Of a stretch of 41,678 nucleotides of DNA, positions 1 through 8,372 are shown piece by piece. Both the position numbers and the translations under genes were made by a program. Each line of letters begins with the position of its first letter. Position 1 is the stretch's first letter. The notes under the pieces were generated by a model. That model saw nothing but the letters and a program-made list of their open reading frames with translations, made no database searches and was not told the origin of the DNA. The DNA comes from an uncultured SAR86 cluster bacterium. GTDB lineage: Bacteria > Pseudomonadota > Gammaproteobacteria > Magnimaribacterales > D2472. The DNA lies in assembly GCA_902512655.1 (NCBI GenBank), contig CABXJR010000005.1, forward strand, positions 1 to 41,678, written 5' to 3'.

Positions 1-794
1 TGTTTAGTTGATAAGCCCTCGTTTCTAAAACTCCTATTTATTTCAAAAACCTTATCAAAACCTCCCACCAAAAGTCTTTTTAAATAGAGTTCTGGAGCTA
101 TTCTAAGAAATAACTCTCTATCTAGAGCATTGTGTTGCGTAATAAAAGGCTTCGCAACAGCACCACCAGGAATAGCGTGCATCATTGGTGTCTCAACTTC
201 TAAAAAGCCATCATCGAGCATGGTAGATCGTACAGAAGCAACAATTTTAGAGCGTTTAATAAAAATATCCTTTGACTCAGGGCTGCTCATTAAATCTAAA
301 TATCTTTGGCGATACTTAATCTCAATATCAGCAAGGCCTTTATGCTTTTCAGGCATAGGTCTTAAAGATTTTGTAATTAGTAAAATATCCCAGGCTTCCA
401 TGGTTAATTCTTCTGTCTTGGTTTTAAAGAGCTTGCCTGTAACTCCAATGATGTCCCCTAAGTCCCAACTTTTAAAATCTTTATATAAATCTAGATCAAT
501 ATTATTCTTACTTACATATACTTGGATATCACCGTGACCATCTCTAATGGTAAGAAAACTAGCATTTCCCATTACTCTCTTTAAGACTATTCTGCCAGCT
601 AAAGAGATACCTTGAGTATTCTCTTTTTCAAGCTCCTCTTTGTTTAAATGGCCATAGGTTTTATGCAAGTGCTGAGAGAAATGCGATGGTGTGAAGTTAT
701 TAGTATAAGCTTTATTTTCAGCTCTTAGCCCTTCAAGCTTTTTCCGTCTTTCTTCTAGGATAGAAGCTTCACCGCCTATATTTGAATCGCTCAT
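1..794 (-). CDS. lysS: Lysyl-tRNA synthetase, class II, N-terminal part (cut by window edge)
   Basis: Charges tRNA-Lys with lysine in the cytoplasm. Translating the minus strand from the ATG at 794-792 gives about 264 residues, open through position 1; the rest (roughly 240 residues by comparison with the ~505-residue E. coli enzyme) lies outside. The N-terminal half reads as an OB-fold tRNA-anticodon domain (around residues 60-150, with segments such as GRIVLKRVMGNASF and IRDGHGDIQVYV), then the start of the class II catalytic core (KYRQRYLDL, FLEVETPMM, RIAPELYLKRL), ending just after the motif 2 segment INRSFRNEG. The ATG directly follows the prfB stop codon (TAAATG), and the AAGGAG that serves it lies inside the last prfB codons, so the two are translationally coupled. 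prfB-lysS is a classic proteobacterial pair. The call is secure. Confidence 0.95.
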   Translation of the reverse strand, partial: MSDSNIGGEASILEERRKKLEGLRAENKAYTNNFTPSHFSQHLHKTYGHLNKEELEKENTQGISLAGRIVLKRVMGNASFLTIRDGHGDIQVYVSKNNIDLDLYKDFKSWDLGDIIGVTGKLFKTKTEELTMEAWDILLITKSLRPMPEKHKGLADIEIKYRQRYLDLMSSPESKDIFIKRSKIVASVRSTMLDDGFLEVETPMMHAIPGGAVAKPFITQHNALDRELFLRIAPELYLKRLLVGGFDKVFEINRSFRNEGLSTK

Positions 795-1890
795 TTATAC
801 TCCTTGGCTTAGACTAGCTTTAATAAATATATCTATATCTCCGTCTAAGATTGAAGAGATATTACCACTTTCGACGTTAGTTCTTAAGTCTTTGATGCGA
901 GATTGATCCAATACATACGATCTTATTTGACTACCCCAACCAATATCAGACTTGCTATCTTCTAATAATTGCTGCTCATCTTTTTGTTTTTGTAATTCTA
1001 GCTCATACAGTTTTGATTTCAGTTGTTTAAAAGCATTATCTTTATTTTTATGTTGAGATCGATCACTTTGACATTGAACAACAGTACCTGTTGGAGTATG
1101 TGTTAAGCGCACTGCTGAATCTGTTTTATTAACATGCTGGCCCCCTGCGCCTGATGCTCTATAAGTATCAATTCTTACATCTGCAGGATTTAATTCCACT
1201 TCAATCGATTCATCAATTTCTGGTGAAATAAATACAGATGCAAACGAAGTGTGTCGCCTACTTCCTGAATCAAAAGGTGATTTTCTAACCAATCTGTGTA
1301 CACCAGTTTCTGTTCTGAGCCATCCATATGCATAACTACCTTTTATCAACAATGATGCTGATTTGATCCCTGCTACCTCTCCTGGAGAGTGCTCAATAAC
1401 AGAAACTGAAAATTCATGTTTCTCAGCCCATCTTGTATACATTCTTAATAACATTTCTGCCCAGTCTTGCGCTTCAGTTCCACCCGAACCAGATTGAATA
1501 TCAATAAATGCTGAATTAGGATCCATTTTATTAGAGAACATTCTGTTAAATTCTAAATCTTCTACGCTGGAAATAAGTATTTTTGTTTCATCGGTGATTT
1601 CATTAATAGACTGCTCATCTGATTCTTCGATCGCGATATCAAAAAGAGCAAGGTTATCGTTAATAGACCCATCAACTGATAAGAATGAATTTAAAAATTT
1701 TTCAAGGTCTACTTTTTCTTTGTTAAGAGATTGTGAGAGCTCTATATCAGACCAAGTAGATTCATCAGATAATTTACTATTAATCTTCTCTAGAGACTTT
1801 TGTTTTTCAGTAACGTCAAAGATGCCCCCGGAGATCAATCATGCGATCTCTAAGATTAGCAAGAATAGATTTTATTTCGCTTGTTTCCAT
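795..1890 (-). CDS. prfB: Peptide chain release factor 2 (RF2), made by programmed +1 frameshift
   Basis: RF2 recognises UGA and UAA stop codons and triggers peptide release on the ribosome. The gene is in two frames. The first starts at the ATG at 1890-1888 and codes for 24 residues (METSEIKSILANL then RDRMIDLRGHL) up to an in-frame TGA at 1818-1816. A +1 slip at CTT continues with GAC (DVTEKQKSLEK...) to the end, giving 364 residues, the usual RF2 length. A single-frame reading would instead begin at a spurious TTG at 1838. The catalytic GGQ is present (YRASGAGGQHVNKTDSAVR), and the anticodon-like tripeptide SPF is present in VRKSPFDSG. The product is autoregulated: when RF2 is scarce, pausing at UGA favours frameshifting. 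It lies 42 nt downstream of the GNAT gene and abuts lysS. Confidence 0.97.
1815..1830 (-). promoter_or_regulatory. RF2 programmed +1 frameshift signal
   Basis: On the minus strand the site reads CGG GGG CAT CTT TGA C. It has the three classical parts: an internal Shine-Dalgarno-like G-run (1830-1825), a three-base spacer, and the slippery CTT followed by TGA and C. The E. coli site differs only in the first base of the G-run segment and in the spacer triplet (AGG GGG TAT CTT TGA C). The protein reads correctly only if one base is skipped here. Confidence 0.97.
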
Positions 1891-1932
1891 GAGATATATT
1901 TTAATCTCTTTACATAGAGTGTGAAAGAAAAA

Positions 1933-2514
1933 CTAGCTATTAGACTCTCTTATCATGGGAAATGCTGGCGGAGAGTCCTCAAATTGAACTCTTCCAATTT
2001 CTACAAAACCATGTCTTTCATACAAAGCCTTGTTCTGTTCATTAGATGCCTCCAGATAGGCCCTATCCCCCCTTTCATCTATCATCTGTAATGCTTCTTT
2101 GAGCAAAAAAGACCCTATGCCTTTTCTTTGTTGTGCTGGATCAACAGCTATGAATGCTAAATACCATGCATCTTCTGGATGATATTTCTCAAATTCCTCA
2201 AAAAACTTCACAGCTACTTCAATACGATCAGATGGAATATATTCAAAGGTTGGCTCCAAGGCCAAATTATCAAACTCAACTCCTGGTGGGTGCCAAAGAG
2301 ACGAACCATAGAAATTTTCTTCTGAATAAACAATATTGTTTTCAAAAGCAATTTTTGAAAATTCTTCCATCCATATGTCAAAGCATTTTAAGAATGACGA
2401 TGCATCAGGAAAAACCCATCTCAATAATGCATCTGATGCAAAACCTAGTTTGAGAACTCCCTTCACACGCTCTAAATCTTTTGAAGATGCTTTTACTATC
2501 TTTGGTATATCCAT
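1933..2514 (-). CDS. GNAT-family N-acetyltransferase, substrate unknown
   Basis: A 193-residue cytoplasmic protein. The C-terminal half carries the GNAT acetyl-CoA binding motif A (FIAVDPAQQRKGIGSFLL, about residues 121-138, with the Q/R-x-x-G-x-G signature) followed by a typical motif B region (AYLEASNEQNKALYERHGF). The N-terminal half contains SSLWHPPG, seen in GNAT proteins of the kind that acetylate small molecules or drugs; nothing here identifies the substrate. The ATG at 2514 has no clear Shine-Dalgarno and lies 11 nt after thrC; prfB follows after 42 nt. It occupies the position where many Gammaproteobacteria have recJ between the xerD-dsbC(-hom-thrC) genes and prfB. The family is certain; the role is open. 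Confidence 0.85.
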   Translation of the reverse strand: MDIPKIVKASSKDLERVKGVLKLGFASDALLRWVFPDASSFLKCFDIWMEEFSKIAFENNIVYSEENFYGSSLWHPPGVEFDNLALEPTFEYIPSDRIEVAVKFFEEFEKYHPEDAWYLAFIAVDPAQQRKGIGSFLLKEALQMIDERGDRAYLEASNEQNKALYERHGFVEIGRVQFEDSPPAFPMIRESNS

Positions 2515-2525
2515 AAATTAAATAT

Positions 2526-3902
2526 TTAGTTATTAAGGCTAATAAAATTGATAATTTGATTGTAATCAGCATCAAAAGTATAAAGATGCTCGTCTTTTTC
2601 ATAAAGGTTACTTAAAGAAACAGGTAGTGAATTTATTTCTATGTTTAATTCTTGATACACTTTAGGGAATTTCGCTGGGTGGGCAGTAGATAGCACAACA
2701 TAATGATTGCGTTGATAGCTTTTCTTGAAAGCTTCAACCGCTGCAACTGCCGTATGAGGGTCTAAGATATAACCATTTGATTGATAAATTGCTTGTATCA
2801 TGTTTCTTGTATCTAAATCGTTAACCTTACTTGAAGAGAAAAGATTATCTTTCTTTTTCCAGATTTTGCTATCTAGCTCAATAGGATTAGCAGGAAAATT
2901 ATCAAACATTGCCGCACATTGAGAGGAGTCTCTATCTAAGAAAAGATCGTATATTAGTCTTTCAAAATTACTAGCTACACTTATATCCATACTGGGAGAT
3001 ATGGTTTCATGAACTAGTTGCTTTGAATAATCATTCTCACTAAAGAAACGGTGCAAAATATCATTATTATTGACAGCAACAGAAATTTGATTGATTGGCA
3101 GCCCCATTTTGTGAGCAGAGTAGCAAGCAAATACATTGCCAAAATTTCCTGTTGGGATAGAGAAATTCAAATCTCCTTTTTGATGTAATTGATTATAGGC
3201 ATAAAAGTAATAACAAATCTGGCCTATGATTCTAGTCCAGTTAATTGAATTAACTGCTAATAAATATTGACCTGTATTTAAAAAATCACGTTTTCTGAAA
3301 GCAAGCTTAACGAGATCTTGGCAATCATCAAATGTTCCATTAATCCTTAAGGCAAAAACATTTGAAGCCTTGATAGTGCTCATTTGCCTTCTTTGAACTT
3401 CAGACATATTTCCATTTGGAAGCATGATAAAACTCTTAATTCGATCATAGCTTTTACATGCATCAATTGCAGCTGATCCAGTGTCACCTGATGTTGCCCC
3501 TAGAACAATTGCAGTTTTATTCTCAGACTCTAAGACCTTATTAAAAAAAGCCGCAGCTAACTGTAATCCAAAATCTTTAAATGCCGCAGTGGGGCCATGA
3601 AAAAGCTCAAGAATTGATACTGAATCAAACTCTTTGATACCAATAAGATCTTGATGCTCAAAATCATGCCAAGTTGATTCAACTATGCTTATTGTTTCAT
3701 CAAAAGAGAAAGATGATGATGTGAATAATGGCACAATGCATTTAGCTATTTCTATAAATGATGTTTTAGACTTAATTTCATCTAAATCTACTCTTGGCCA
3801 GGAATCAGGCATAAAGAGACCGCCATCGTCAGCAAGGCCTTGCATTAAGATTGAAGCAAAATCTTTATTGGAATCTTTTCCTCTGGTTGAGTGAAAAAGC
3901 AC
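2526..3902 (-). CDS. thrC: Threonine synthase
   Basis: PLP enzyme that converts O-phosphohomoserine to threonine, the last step of the pathway begun by the neighbouring hom product. 458 residues, somewhat longer than E. coli ThrC (about 428). The PLP lysine sits in ELFHGPTAAFKDFG (K109), the phosphate-binding loop region in TSGDTGSAA (about 139-147), and SIPTGNFGNVFACY is the typical Gly-rich turn. C-terminal TAHPAKFPK is also family-typical. The start is GTG at 3902-3900, which overlaps the hom stop by one base (TAGTG), so translation is probably coupled. The ATG-initiated alternatives lie too far inside the conserved N-terminus (FHSTRGKD). Order hom-thrC without thrB matches pseudomonads and many marine Gammaproteobacteria. 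Confidence 0.96.
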   Translation of the reverse strand: MLFHSTRGKDSNKDFASILMQGLADDGGLFMPDSWPRVDLDEIKSKTSFIEIAKCIVPLFTSSSFSFDETISIVESTWHDFEHQDLIGIKEFDSVSILELFHGPTAAFKDFGLQLAAAFFNKVLESENKTAIVLGATSGDTGSAAIDACKSYDRIKSFIMLPNGNMSEVQRRQMSTIKASNVFALRINGTFDDCQDLVKLAFRKRDFLNTGQYLLAVNSINWTRIIGQICYYFYAYNQLHQKGDLNFSIPTGNFGNVFACYSAHKMGLPINQISVAVNNNDILHRFFSENDYSKQLVHETISPSMDISVASNFERLIYDLFLDRDSSQCAAMFDNFPANPIELDSKIWKKKDNLFSSSKVNDLDTRNMIQAIYQSNGYILDPHTAVAAVEAFKKSYQRNHYVVLSTAHPAKFPKVYQELNIEINSLPVSLSNLYEKDEHLYTFDADYNQIINFISLNN

Positions 3903-5155
3903 TAGAGGTCCTCAATTCTGATAATTTTAGAATTTAAGATTACTGGATAATTCTCTAAATCCTGTAAAGCTATTTGCATTTCGCTTTCGATAATTGGATC
4001 AGTAAAAATTACCACCGGAACACTGCTATTATCTAGCTGGTCCTTTTGGATTATCTTATCAACACCAATTGCGTGTTCAGCAAATATTTTACTAATTAAT
4101 GCTAAGACACCAGGCTCGTCTTTAACTTCCAAATAAACATAATATTTAAAGATTAAATCATCAAAGTTAAGCAGATTAGGTTTTTTAGAAAAATCTGGAT
4201 ATTGCATAGGAGAAGATTTTTTGGATTTAGAGAGTGCGAATAAATCCGAAATTAAACCAGATGCTGTTGATTCTCTTCCAGCTCCAGAGCCAGCAAGGAG
4301 AAATTCACCCAGAAGGTTTGTATCAAATTGAATGCCATTCCTAACACCCTTTAATCCTGCTAAGCTTGAGTCCTTGCTAAGCATTACAGGATGACTTCTT
4401 AATTCAACCCCTTTGTTATTTAATTTCGCAACAGCCAAATGCTTAACCGTCATATGAAAGTCATTTGCATAAATGAAGTCCTGTGACTGAATATTTTCTA
4501 TGCCTTCGATATGAAAATCTGATGCAGGAAGACCGCTATTAAAAGCTAAAGCTGCAAGGATTCCAATTTTATGAGCGGCATCAGTTCCATTTACATCTAA
4601 ACTTGGATCAGGCTCTGCATATCCCTTTTCTTGGGCTTCCTGTAAAACAGATTCATAAGAAGCGCCCTCTTCCATGTTACTCAAAATAAAATTTGTTGTT
4701 CCATTAAGCATTCCTGCAACTTGAGAAATTTTATTTGCACTTAAGTCGTTTGAAAGCATCTTTATAACAGGAGTGCCTGCACAAACAGCAGATTCAAATA
4801 ATAACTTTACATTATTTTTAATTGCTAAATTAATTAATTCTTCGCCATGCTCAAAAATTACAGCTTTATTTGCAGTTACAACATGCTTGCCTGAGTTAAG
4901 AGCTCGAGTGATTAAATCTTTTGCTGTTTCAACTCCACCAATTAATTCAACAAGAACATCTATATCTGCTTCAACTACTTCAAAAATATCCCTAAAAATT
5001 TTTGTGGAGCCTGAATTGCATTTTGGATTGTCACGTCGAGCACCAATACAGCATATTTCCCAATCAGCATAGATCCCATCTCCGTTAACTAATTGCTCAT
5101 ATAATCCGGTTGCAACATTTCCCCAACCGCAAATACCTATTTTTAATTTAGCCAT
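3902..5155 (-). CDS. hom: Homoserine dehydrogenase (monofunctional)
   Basis: NAD(P)H-dependent reduction of aspartate semialdehyde to homoserine, the branch point to threonine and methionine. 417 residues. The N-terminal Rossmann segment is IGICGWGNVATGLYE (G10, G12, G17). The central catalytic domain includes GGVETAKDLI, TANKAV, ESAVCAGTPVI, GMLNGTTNFILSNM and YAEPDPSLDVNGTDAAHK. An ACT domain at about 338-417 (YVYLEVKDEPGVLALI) suggests feedback control by threonine. No aspartokinase domain is fused, unlike E. coli ThrA. It starts at ATG 5155, 2 nt after the dsbC stop, and overlaps thrC by one base. Confidence 0.97.
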   Translation of the reverse strand: MAKLKIGICGWGNVATGLYEQLVNGDGIYADWEICCIGARRDNPKCNSGSTKIFRDIFEVVEADIDVLVELIGGVETAKDLITRALNSGKHVVTANKAVIFEHGEELINLAIKNNVKLLFESAVCAGTPVIKMLSNDLSANKISQVAGMLNGTTNFILSNMEEGASYESVLQEAQEKGYAEPDPSLDVNGTDAAHKIGILAALAFNSGLPASDFHIEGIENIQSQDFIYANDFHMTVKHLAVAKLNNKGVELRSHPVMLSKDSSLAGLKGVRNGIQFDTNLLGEFLLAGSGAGRESTASGLISDLFALSKSKKSSPMQYPDFSKKPNLLNFDDLIFKYYVYLEVKDEPGVLALISKIFAEHAIGVDKIIQKDQLDNSSVPVVIFTDPIIESEMQIALQDLENYPVILNSKIIRIEDL

Positions 5156-5157
5156 AT

Positions 5158-5868
5158 TTAATTTAATCTATTTAATAGCTCTTCTGGAGGAAGATATCCT
5201 GGAAGCAGCTCTCCATTCGATTTAATTATAGCTGGAGTCCCTGTAATGCCAATCTTTTGACCAAGGAGAAAATGGGTTTCAACAGGATGGTCTTGACACA
5301 TAGATAGCTGGACGTCTATGCCTTGCTTCATTTTTGTTAAAATGTCCTTCGGATCTTTTGAACACCAGGCTGTAACAATTTTATTATAAGAATCCGAATC
5401 TAATCCTGACCTTGGAAATGCAACATAATTAATGGTTATACCAAGATCATTGAAATCCTTAATCTCATTGTGAAACTTTCTACAGTACCCGCAATCGACA
5501 TCAGTAAAAATAGTGACTTTATGTTTTTCGTTTTCAGATTTAAAACTAATGAAATCATCTTCAGATAATGCTTCATCTAAAATACTTTTTCGTTTTAAAT
5601 TAATTTCATCTTTAGTGGTGTTTTGTAACATATTGCCATTCACCGCATATAACTCTCCATAAAAAAAGAATTCTCCATCTTTAGAAGCATAAATAGGTTG
5701 CAGATCTCCGATATCTACAACAAATAAATTTTTTATCTGTGATTCTTTTATACTTTGAACAGACATTCCCTGAGGAAGAACCGCGTTAATTTTAGAAGAA
5801 ATTAAAAGTTCATCCGATTTTACATCAGATACAAAAATTAGAATTAATACAAATAATAATATCTTCAT
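5158..5868 (-). CDS. dsbC: Periplasmic disulfide isomerase DsbC
   Basis: Shuffles wrong disulfides in periplasmic proteins, kept reduced by DsbD in known systems. 236 residues: a hydrophobic signal peptide (about 1-18, MKILLFVLILIFVSDVKS), an N-terminal dimerisation domain (about 20-85), a linker helix, then the thioredoxin fold. The active site is CGYC (C126, C129) in FTDVDCGYCRKFH and the cis-Pro loop is GTPAI (P212). C169 and C191 match the second, structural disulfide of DsbC. The start is ATG 5868. It lies 6 nt after xerD and 2 nt before hom. xerD-dsbC is a conserved gammaproteobacterial pair. Confidence 0.95.
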   Translation of the reverse strand: MKILLFVLILIFVSDVKSDELLISSKINAVLPQGMSVQSIKESQIKNLFVVDIGDLQPIYASKDGEFFFYGELYAVNGNMLQNTTKDEINLKRKSILDEALSEDDFISFKSENEKHKVTIFTDVDCGYCRKFHNEIKDFNDLGITINYVAFPRSGLDSDSYNKIVTAWCSKDPKDILTKMKQGIDVQLSMCQDHPVETHFLLGQKIGITGTPAIIKSNGELLPGYLPPEELLNRLN

Positions 5869-5874
5869 AAAAAA

Positions 5875-6777
5875 TTAACCTCTTGGATGGTGTTGCTTAA
5901 CCATATCGCTTAGTCTTTGTTTTGCAATATGAGTATATATCTGAGTTGTAGAGAGATCACTATGACCCAGCAACATTTGAACAGACCTAAGGTCTGCACC
6001 ATTATTTAATAAATGAGTTGCAAATGCATGTCTAAGAGTATGTGGAGAGATATCCATAGACAGACCTGCTGCTTTTAAATATATTTTAATCCTATACCAA
6101 AAAGCCTGACGAGTAATTTTTTTTCCCTGTTTGCTAATAAAAAAATCTCTTGAATTAAGAGATAAATTATTTTTTCTCCTAAACTCAATGTAATCAATCA
6201 ACCATGAGAGAGCATTATCTCCAAAAGGAATCATCCTTTCTTTTCTTCCCTTGCCCATTACCTTGATCAAAGATCTGTTTAAATCAATATTGCTGTATTG
6301 TAAGTTAATAAGCTCACTAATTCGTACGCCGGTGGCATACATTAACTCAATCATCGTTCGATCTCTTAATCCAATAAAAGTAGAGCAATCTGGAGCATCA
6401 ATTAAACTATTTACATCAATAATTGATAAAGACTTTGGCAAGACTTTAGCATTCTTTAAGCCAGAAAAACTTATCAGAGGATTAGATTTTAAAAGTTTTT
6501 TTTTGCTGAGATAATGAAATAAATGCTTCAAAGATGAAATTTTTCTATTGATACTTGTATGAGATAGATTTAAGGCCTGAAAATGCTTTAGATAATTTTC
6601 TATATCTTTTTCAGTGGCGCTTAATACTGGATATTTTCTTTTTAAGAGCAGCCATTCACAAAAAGCATTACAATCATTTGAATAAGCTTTTATAGTATTT
6701 TCAGACAAACCTTTTTCTAATTGAAGGCTTACTAAAAAAGAACCTACCAAGGGATCCTTTTTTGAGTCAGAAGACAT
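5875..6777 (-). CDS. xerD: Site-specific tyrosine recombinase XerD
   Basis: With XerC it resolves chromosome dimers at dif near the terminus, activated by FtsK. 300 residues, the normal XerCD length. The N-terminal SAM-like core-binding domain spans about 10-105; the catalytic domain holds the complete set R152 (ATGVRISEL), K176 (GKGRKERMIPF), H246 and R249 (SPHTLRHAFATHLL), H272 (LLGHSDLSTTQIYTH) and the nucleophile Y281. XerD rather than XerC is inferred from position next to dsbC and from close resemblance of spacing to E. coli XerD. It starts at ATG 6777, 4 nt after rplS. Confidence 0.94.
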   Translation of the reverse strand: MSSDSKKDPLVGSFLVSLQLEKGLSENTIKAYSNDCNAFCEWLLLKRKYPVLSATEKDIENYLKHFQALNLSHTSINRKISSLKHLFHYLSKKKLLKSNPLISFSGLKNAKVLPKSLSIIDVNSLIDAPDCSTFIGLRDRTMIELMYATGVRISELINLQYSNIDLNRSLIKVMGKGRKERMIPFGDNALSWLIDYIEFRRKNNLSLNSRDFFISKQGKKITRQAFWYRIKIYLKAAGLSMDISPHTLRHAFATHLLNNGADLRSVQMLLGHSDLSTTQIYTHIAKQRLSDMVKQHHPRG

Positions 6778-6781
6778 GAGG

Positions 6782-7615
6782 TTAGTCTAATCTTTCTTTG
6801 ATTCTTGCAGATCTACCAGATCTTTCTCGGAGGTAATAAAGTTTAGCTTGTCTTACATCACCCTTTCTTTTCACATTAATAGAATCGATCATTGGGCTAT
6901 GAAGCTGGAAAGTTCTTTCAACACCTATGCCACTAGATATTTTTCTAACTATAAATGCTGAATTTAAGCCAGCATTTTTGATATTCATTACCACTCCTTC
7001 AAAAGCTTGAAGCCTAGTTCTGTCTCCTTCTCTAACCTTTACAGAAACTACAACAGTGTCTCCAGGTCTAAATGAAGGGATGTCATCTTTTAGCTGTTTA
7101 GATTCAAACGTTTTAATGATCTGACCTGGGGATTGCTCATCAATCTTCACAGGTTTTGATTCGGTTTCTTCTGCTGGTTCTTCCGCAACTGCTTCTGCTA
7201 CTGGTTCTTCCGCAATTTCTTCTGCTGGTTCTTCCGCAACTGCTTCTGCTACTGGTTCTTCTGCAATTTCGTGCTGATTAAAGTGCTCATTCCATGATTC
7301 TAATAATTTTACCTTTGTCAGCTTTATATCTAATTCAAGGCCTAATTCCGCTGCAGCTAAAACAATATCAGCTTTTTTCATCTTGCTTAAGACTGACTTA
7401 GAGAGAGTATTAACTTTGTTTTTAGATGTTTCTGTGATTGCATTTGTCACATCATCAGTTCCAGAAGCTGATGAAGCTTCCTCCGCTTGGGGTAAAGATT
7501 TAGAATCTTCTATAACTGCGTTCTTTTCTAGTTCATTTGATGCATCAGCATTATCTGATCCGCCAAATAACTTTGAAAAAAAACCTTTTTTCTTTGTTTC
7601 TTTATTATCACTCAT
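6782..7615 (-). CDS. rplS: Ribosomal protein L19 with long N-terminal extension
   Basis: L19 sits at the 30S-50S interface. The last ~112 residues (about 166-277: [51 protein letters not shown]) are an ordinary L19, normally a ~115-residue protein. They are preceded in frame by about 160 unusual residues: a basic/Gly start ([14 protein letters not shown]), a low-complexity acidic stretch, a helical segment at about 76-111 ([19 protein letters not shown] and [11 protein letters not shown]) that resembles SAP/Rho_N-like helix-extended-helix motifs, and two identical 17-residue acidic repeats (117-133, 134-150). The ATG at 7615, 20 nt after trmD, has no strong Shine-Dalgarno. The only internal start candidate near the L19 domain is a GTG at the codon for V156 (PVKIDEQ), also without a ribosome binding site. 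L19 identity is certain; whether the extension stays on the mature protein is unknown. Confidence 0.93.
   Translation of the reverse strand: MSDNKETKKKGFFSKLFGGSDNADASNELEKNAVIEDSKSLPQAEEASSASGTDDVTNAITETSKNKVNTLSKSVLSKMKKADIVLAAAELGLELDIKLTKVKLLESWNEHFNQHEIAEEPVAEAVAEEPAEEIAEEPVAEAVAEEPAEETESKPVKIDEQSPGQIIKTFESKQLKDDIPSFRPGDTVVVSVKVREGDRTRLQAFEGVVMNIKNAGLNSAFIVRKISSGIGVERTFQLHSPMIDSINVKRKGDVRQAKLYYLRERSGRSARIKERLD
7167..7268 (-). repeat. Tandem 51-bp direct repeat inside rplS
   Basis: Two adjacent 51-bp copies, 7167-7217 and 7218-7268, differ at one position by my reading (ttccgcaa against ttctgcaa, a synonymous Ala codon change). They keep the reading frame and encode two identical 17-residue acidic units starting [14 protein letters not shown]. 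Each unit is itself internally repetitive ([16 protein letters not shown]). The near identity at DNA level suggests recent duplication or ongoing slippage. Confidence 0.93.
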
Positions 7616-7635
7616 AACTTATAGCCCGAAATGTG

Positions 7636-8367
7636 CTACAGGATATCCTTAGATGCCAATTCTTCCAAGAGTTTTTTTTGTTTTTTTGTTAATTTTGCAC
7701 TTTTTAATAATTCAGGTCTTCTTTTGAATGTTCTTTCCAAAGCTTGATTATCCTTCCATTCTTGTATTTTTTTATGATCTCCAGACAATAATACCTCTGG
7801 GACTAGTTCTGAGTTAAAATTTTCTGGCCTCGTAAACACAGGTCCTTTTAGAATACCTTGACTTAATGAATCCTGTTCAACAGATATTTTATTGCCAATA
7901 ACCCCTGGAATAAATCTTGACAAAGAGTCAATGAGACTCAATGCAGCAAACTCTCCTCCACTTAAAACAAAATCACCAATTGAAATTTCTTCATCAACAT
8001 ATTGGGAAATAAACCTCTCATCAATTCCCTCATATCTTCCTGAAATAATAGTGATACTTGTTAGAGAAGAGAATTCTTTCGCTTTTTCATGATTTAAAAG
8101 TTTTCCTTGAGGAGAAAGGTTAATTACCTTGCCTAAGACATCTAGCGGGATATCCTTTAATGACTTCTCTAAGGGTTCAGCCATAAGTACCATACCCTCT
8201 CCTCCACCATATGGCTTATCATCAACTTGGCCATGCTTGTTAATTTGATACTCTCGTAAATCCAGGATGTTAATTTTAATATCCTCCCTATCTATAGCTT
8301 GACCAAGCAAACCATAATTTAGGGCTTCAAAAATTTCAGGAAACAAAGTGATAATATTGATATTCAT
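7636..8367 (-). CDS. trmD: tRNA (guanine-37-N1)-methyltransferase
   Basis: Uses S-adenosylmethionine to methylate G37 next to the anticodon, preventing +1 frameshifts. I place the start at ATG 8367 (MNINIITLFPEIF), which matches the family N-terminus; an in-frame TTG at 8391 would lie inside rimM. That gives 243 residues against 255 in E. coli. Trefoil-knot SPOUT motifs are present: VDDKPYGGGEGM, VINLSPQGK, IISGRYEGIDER, EEISIGDFVLSGGE and DSLSRFIPGV. The C-terminal domain has FTRPENF and PEVLLSGDHKKIQEW. It starts 5 nt after rimM and lies 20 nt before rplS, the standard rpsP-rimM-trmD-rplS operon. Confidence 0.97.
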   Translation of the reverse strand: MNINIITLFPEIFEALNYGLLGQAIDREDIKINILDLREYQINKHGQVDDKPYGGGEGMVLMAEPLEKSLKDIPLDVLGKVINLSPQGKLLNHEKAKEFSSLTSITIISGRYEGIDERFISQYVDEEISIGDFVLSGGEFAALSLIDSLSRFIPGVIGNKISVEQDSLSQGILKGPVFTRPENFNSELVPEVLLSGDHKKIQEWKDNQALERTFKRRPELLKSAKLTKKQKKLLEELASKDIL

Positions 8368-8372
8368 AAAAA

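Noticed and set aside
130-537. Plus-strand ORF of 135 codons antisense to lysS
   Set aside because: The minus strand here translates continuously as LysRS with recognisable motifs through position 1; the plus-strand product has no family features and is a shadow of it.
795-1838. prfB read as a single-frame gene starting at TTG 1838
   Set aside because: The residues before DVTEKQK (MISGGIF) come from reading through the frameshift signal in the wrong frame; the true N-terminus lies at ATG 1890.
7141-7270. The acidic repeat in rplS as a CRISPR or mobile repeat
   Set aside because: Only two abutting copies with no spacers, in frame within a gene; it is a coding tandem duplication.
7600-7640. 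rplS extension as a separate gene upstream of a normal rplS
   Set aside because: The frame is open from ATG 7615 through the L19 domain, with no stop between them and no convincing internal start with a ribosome site.
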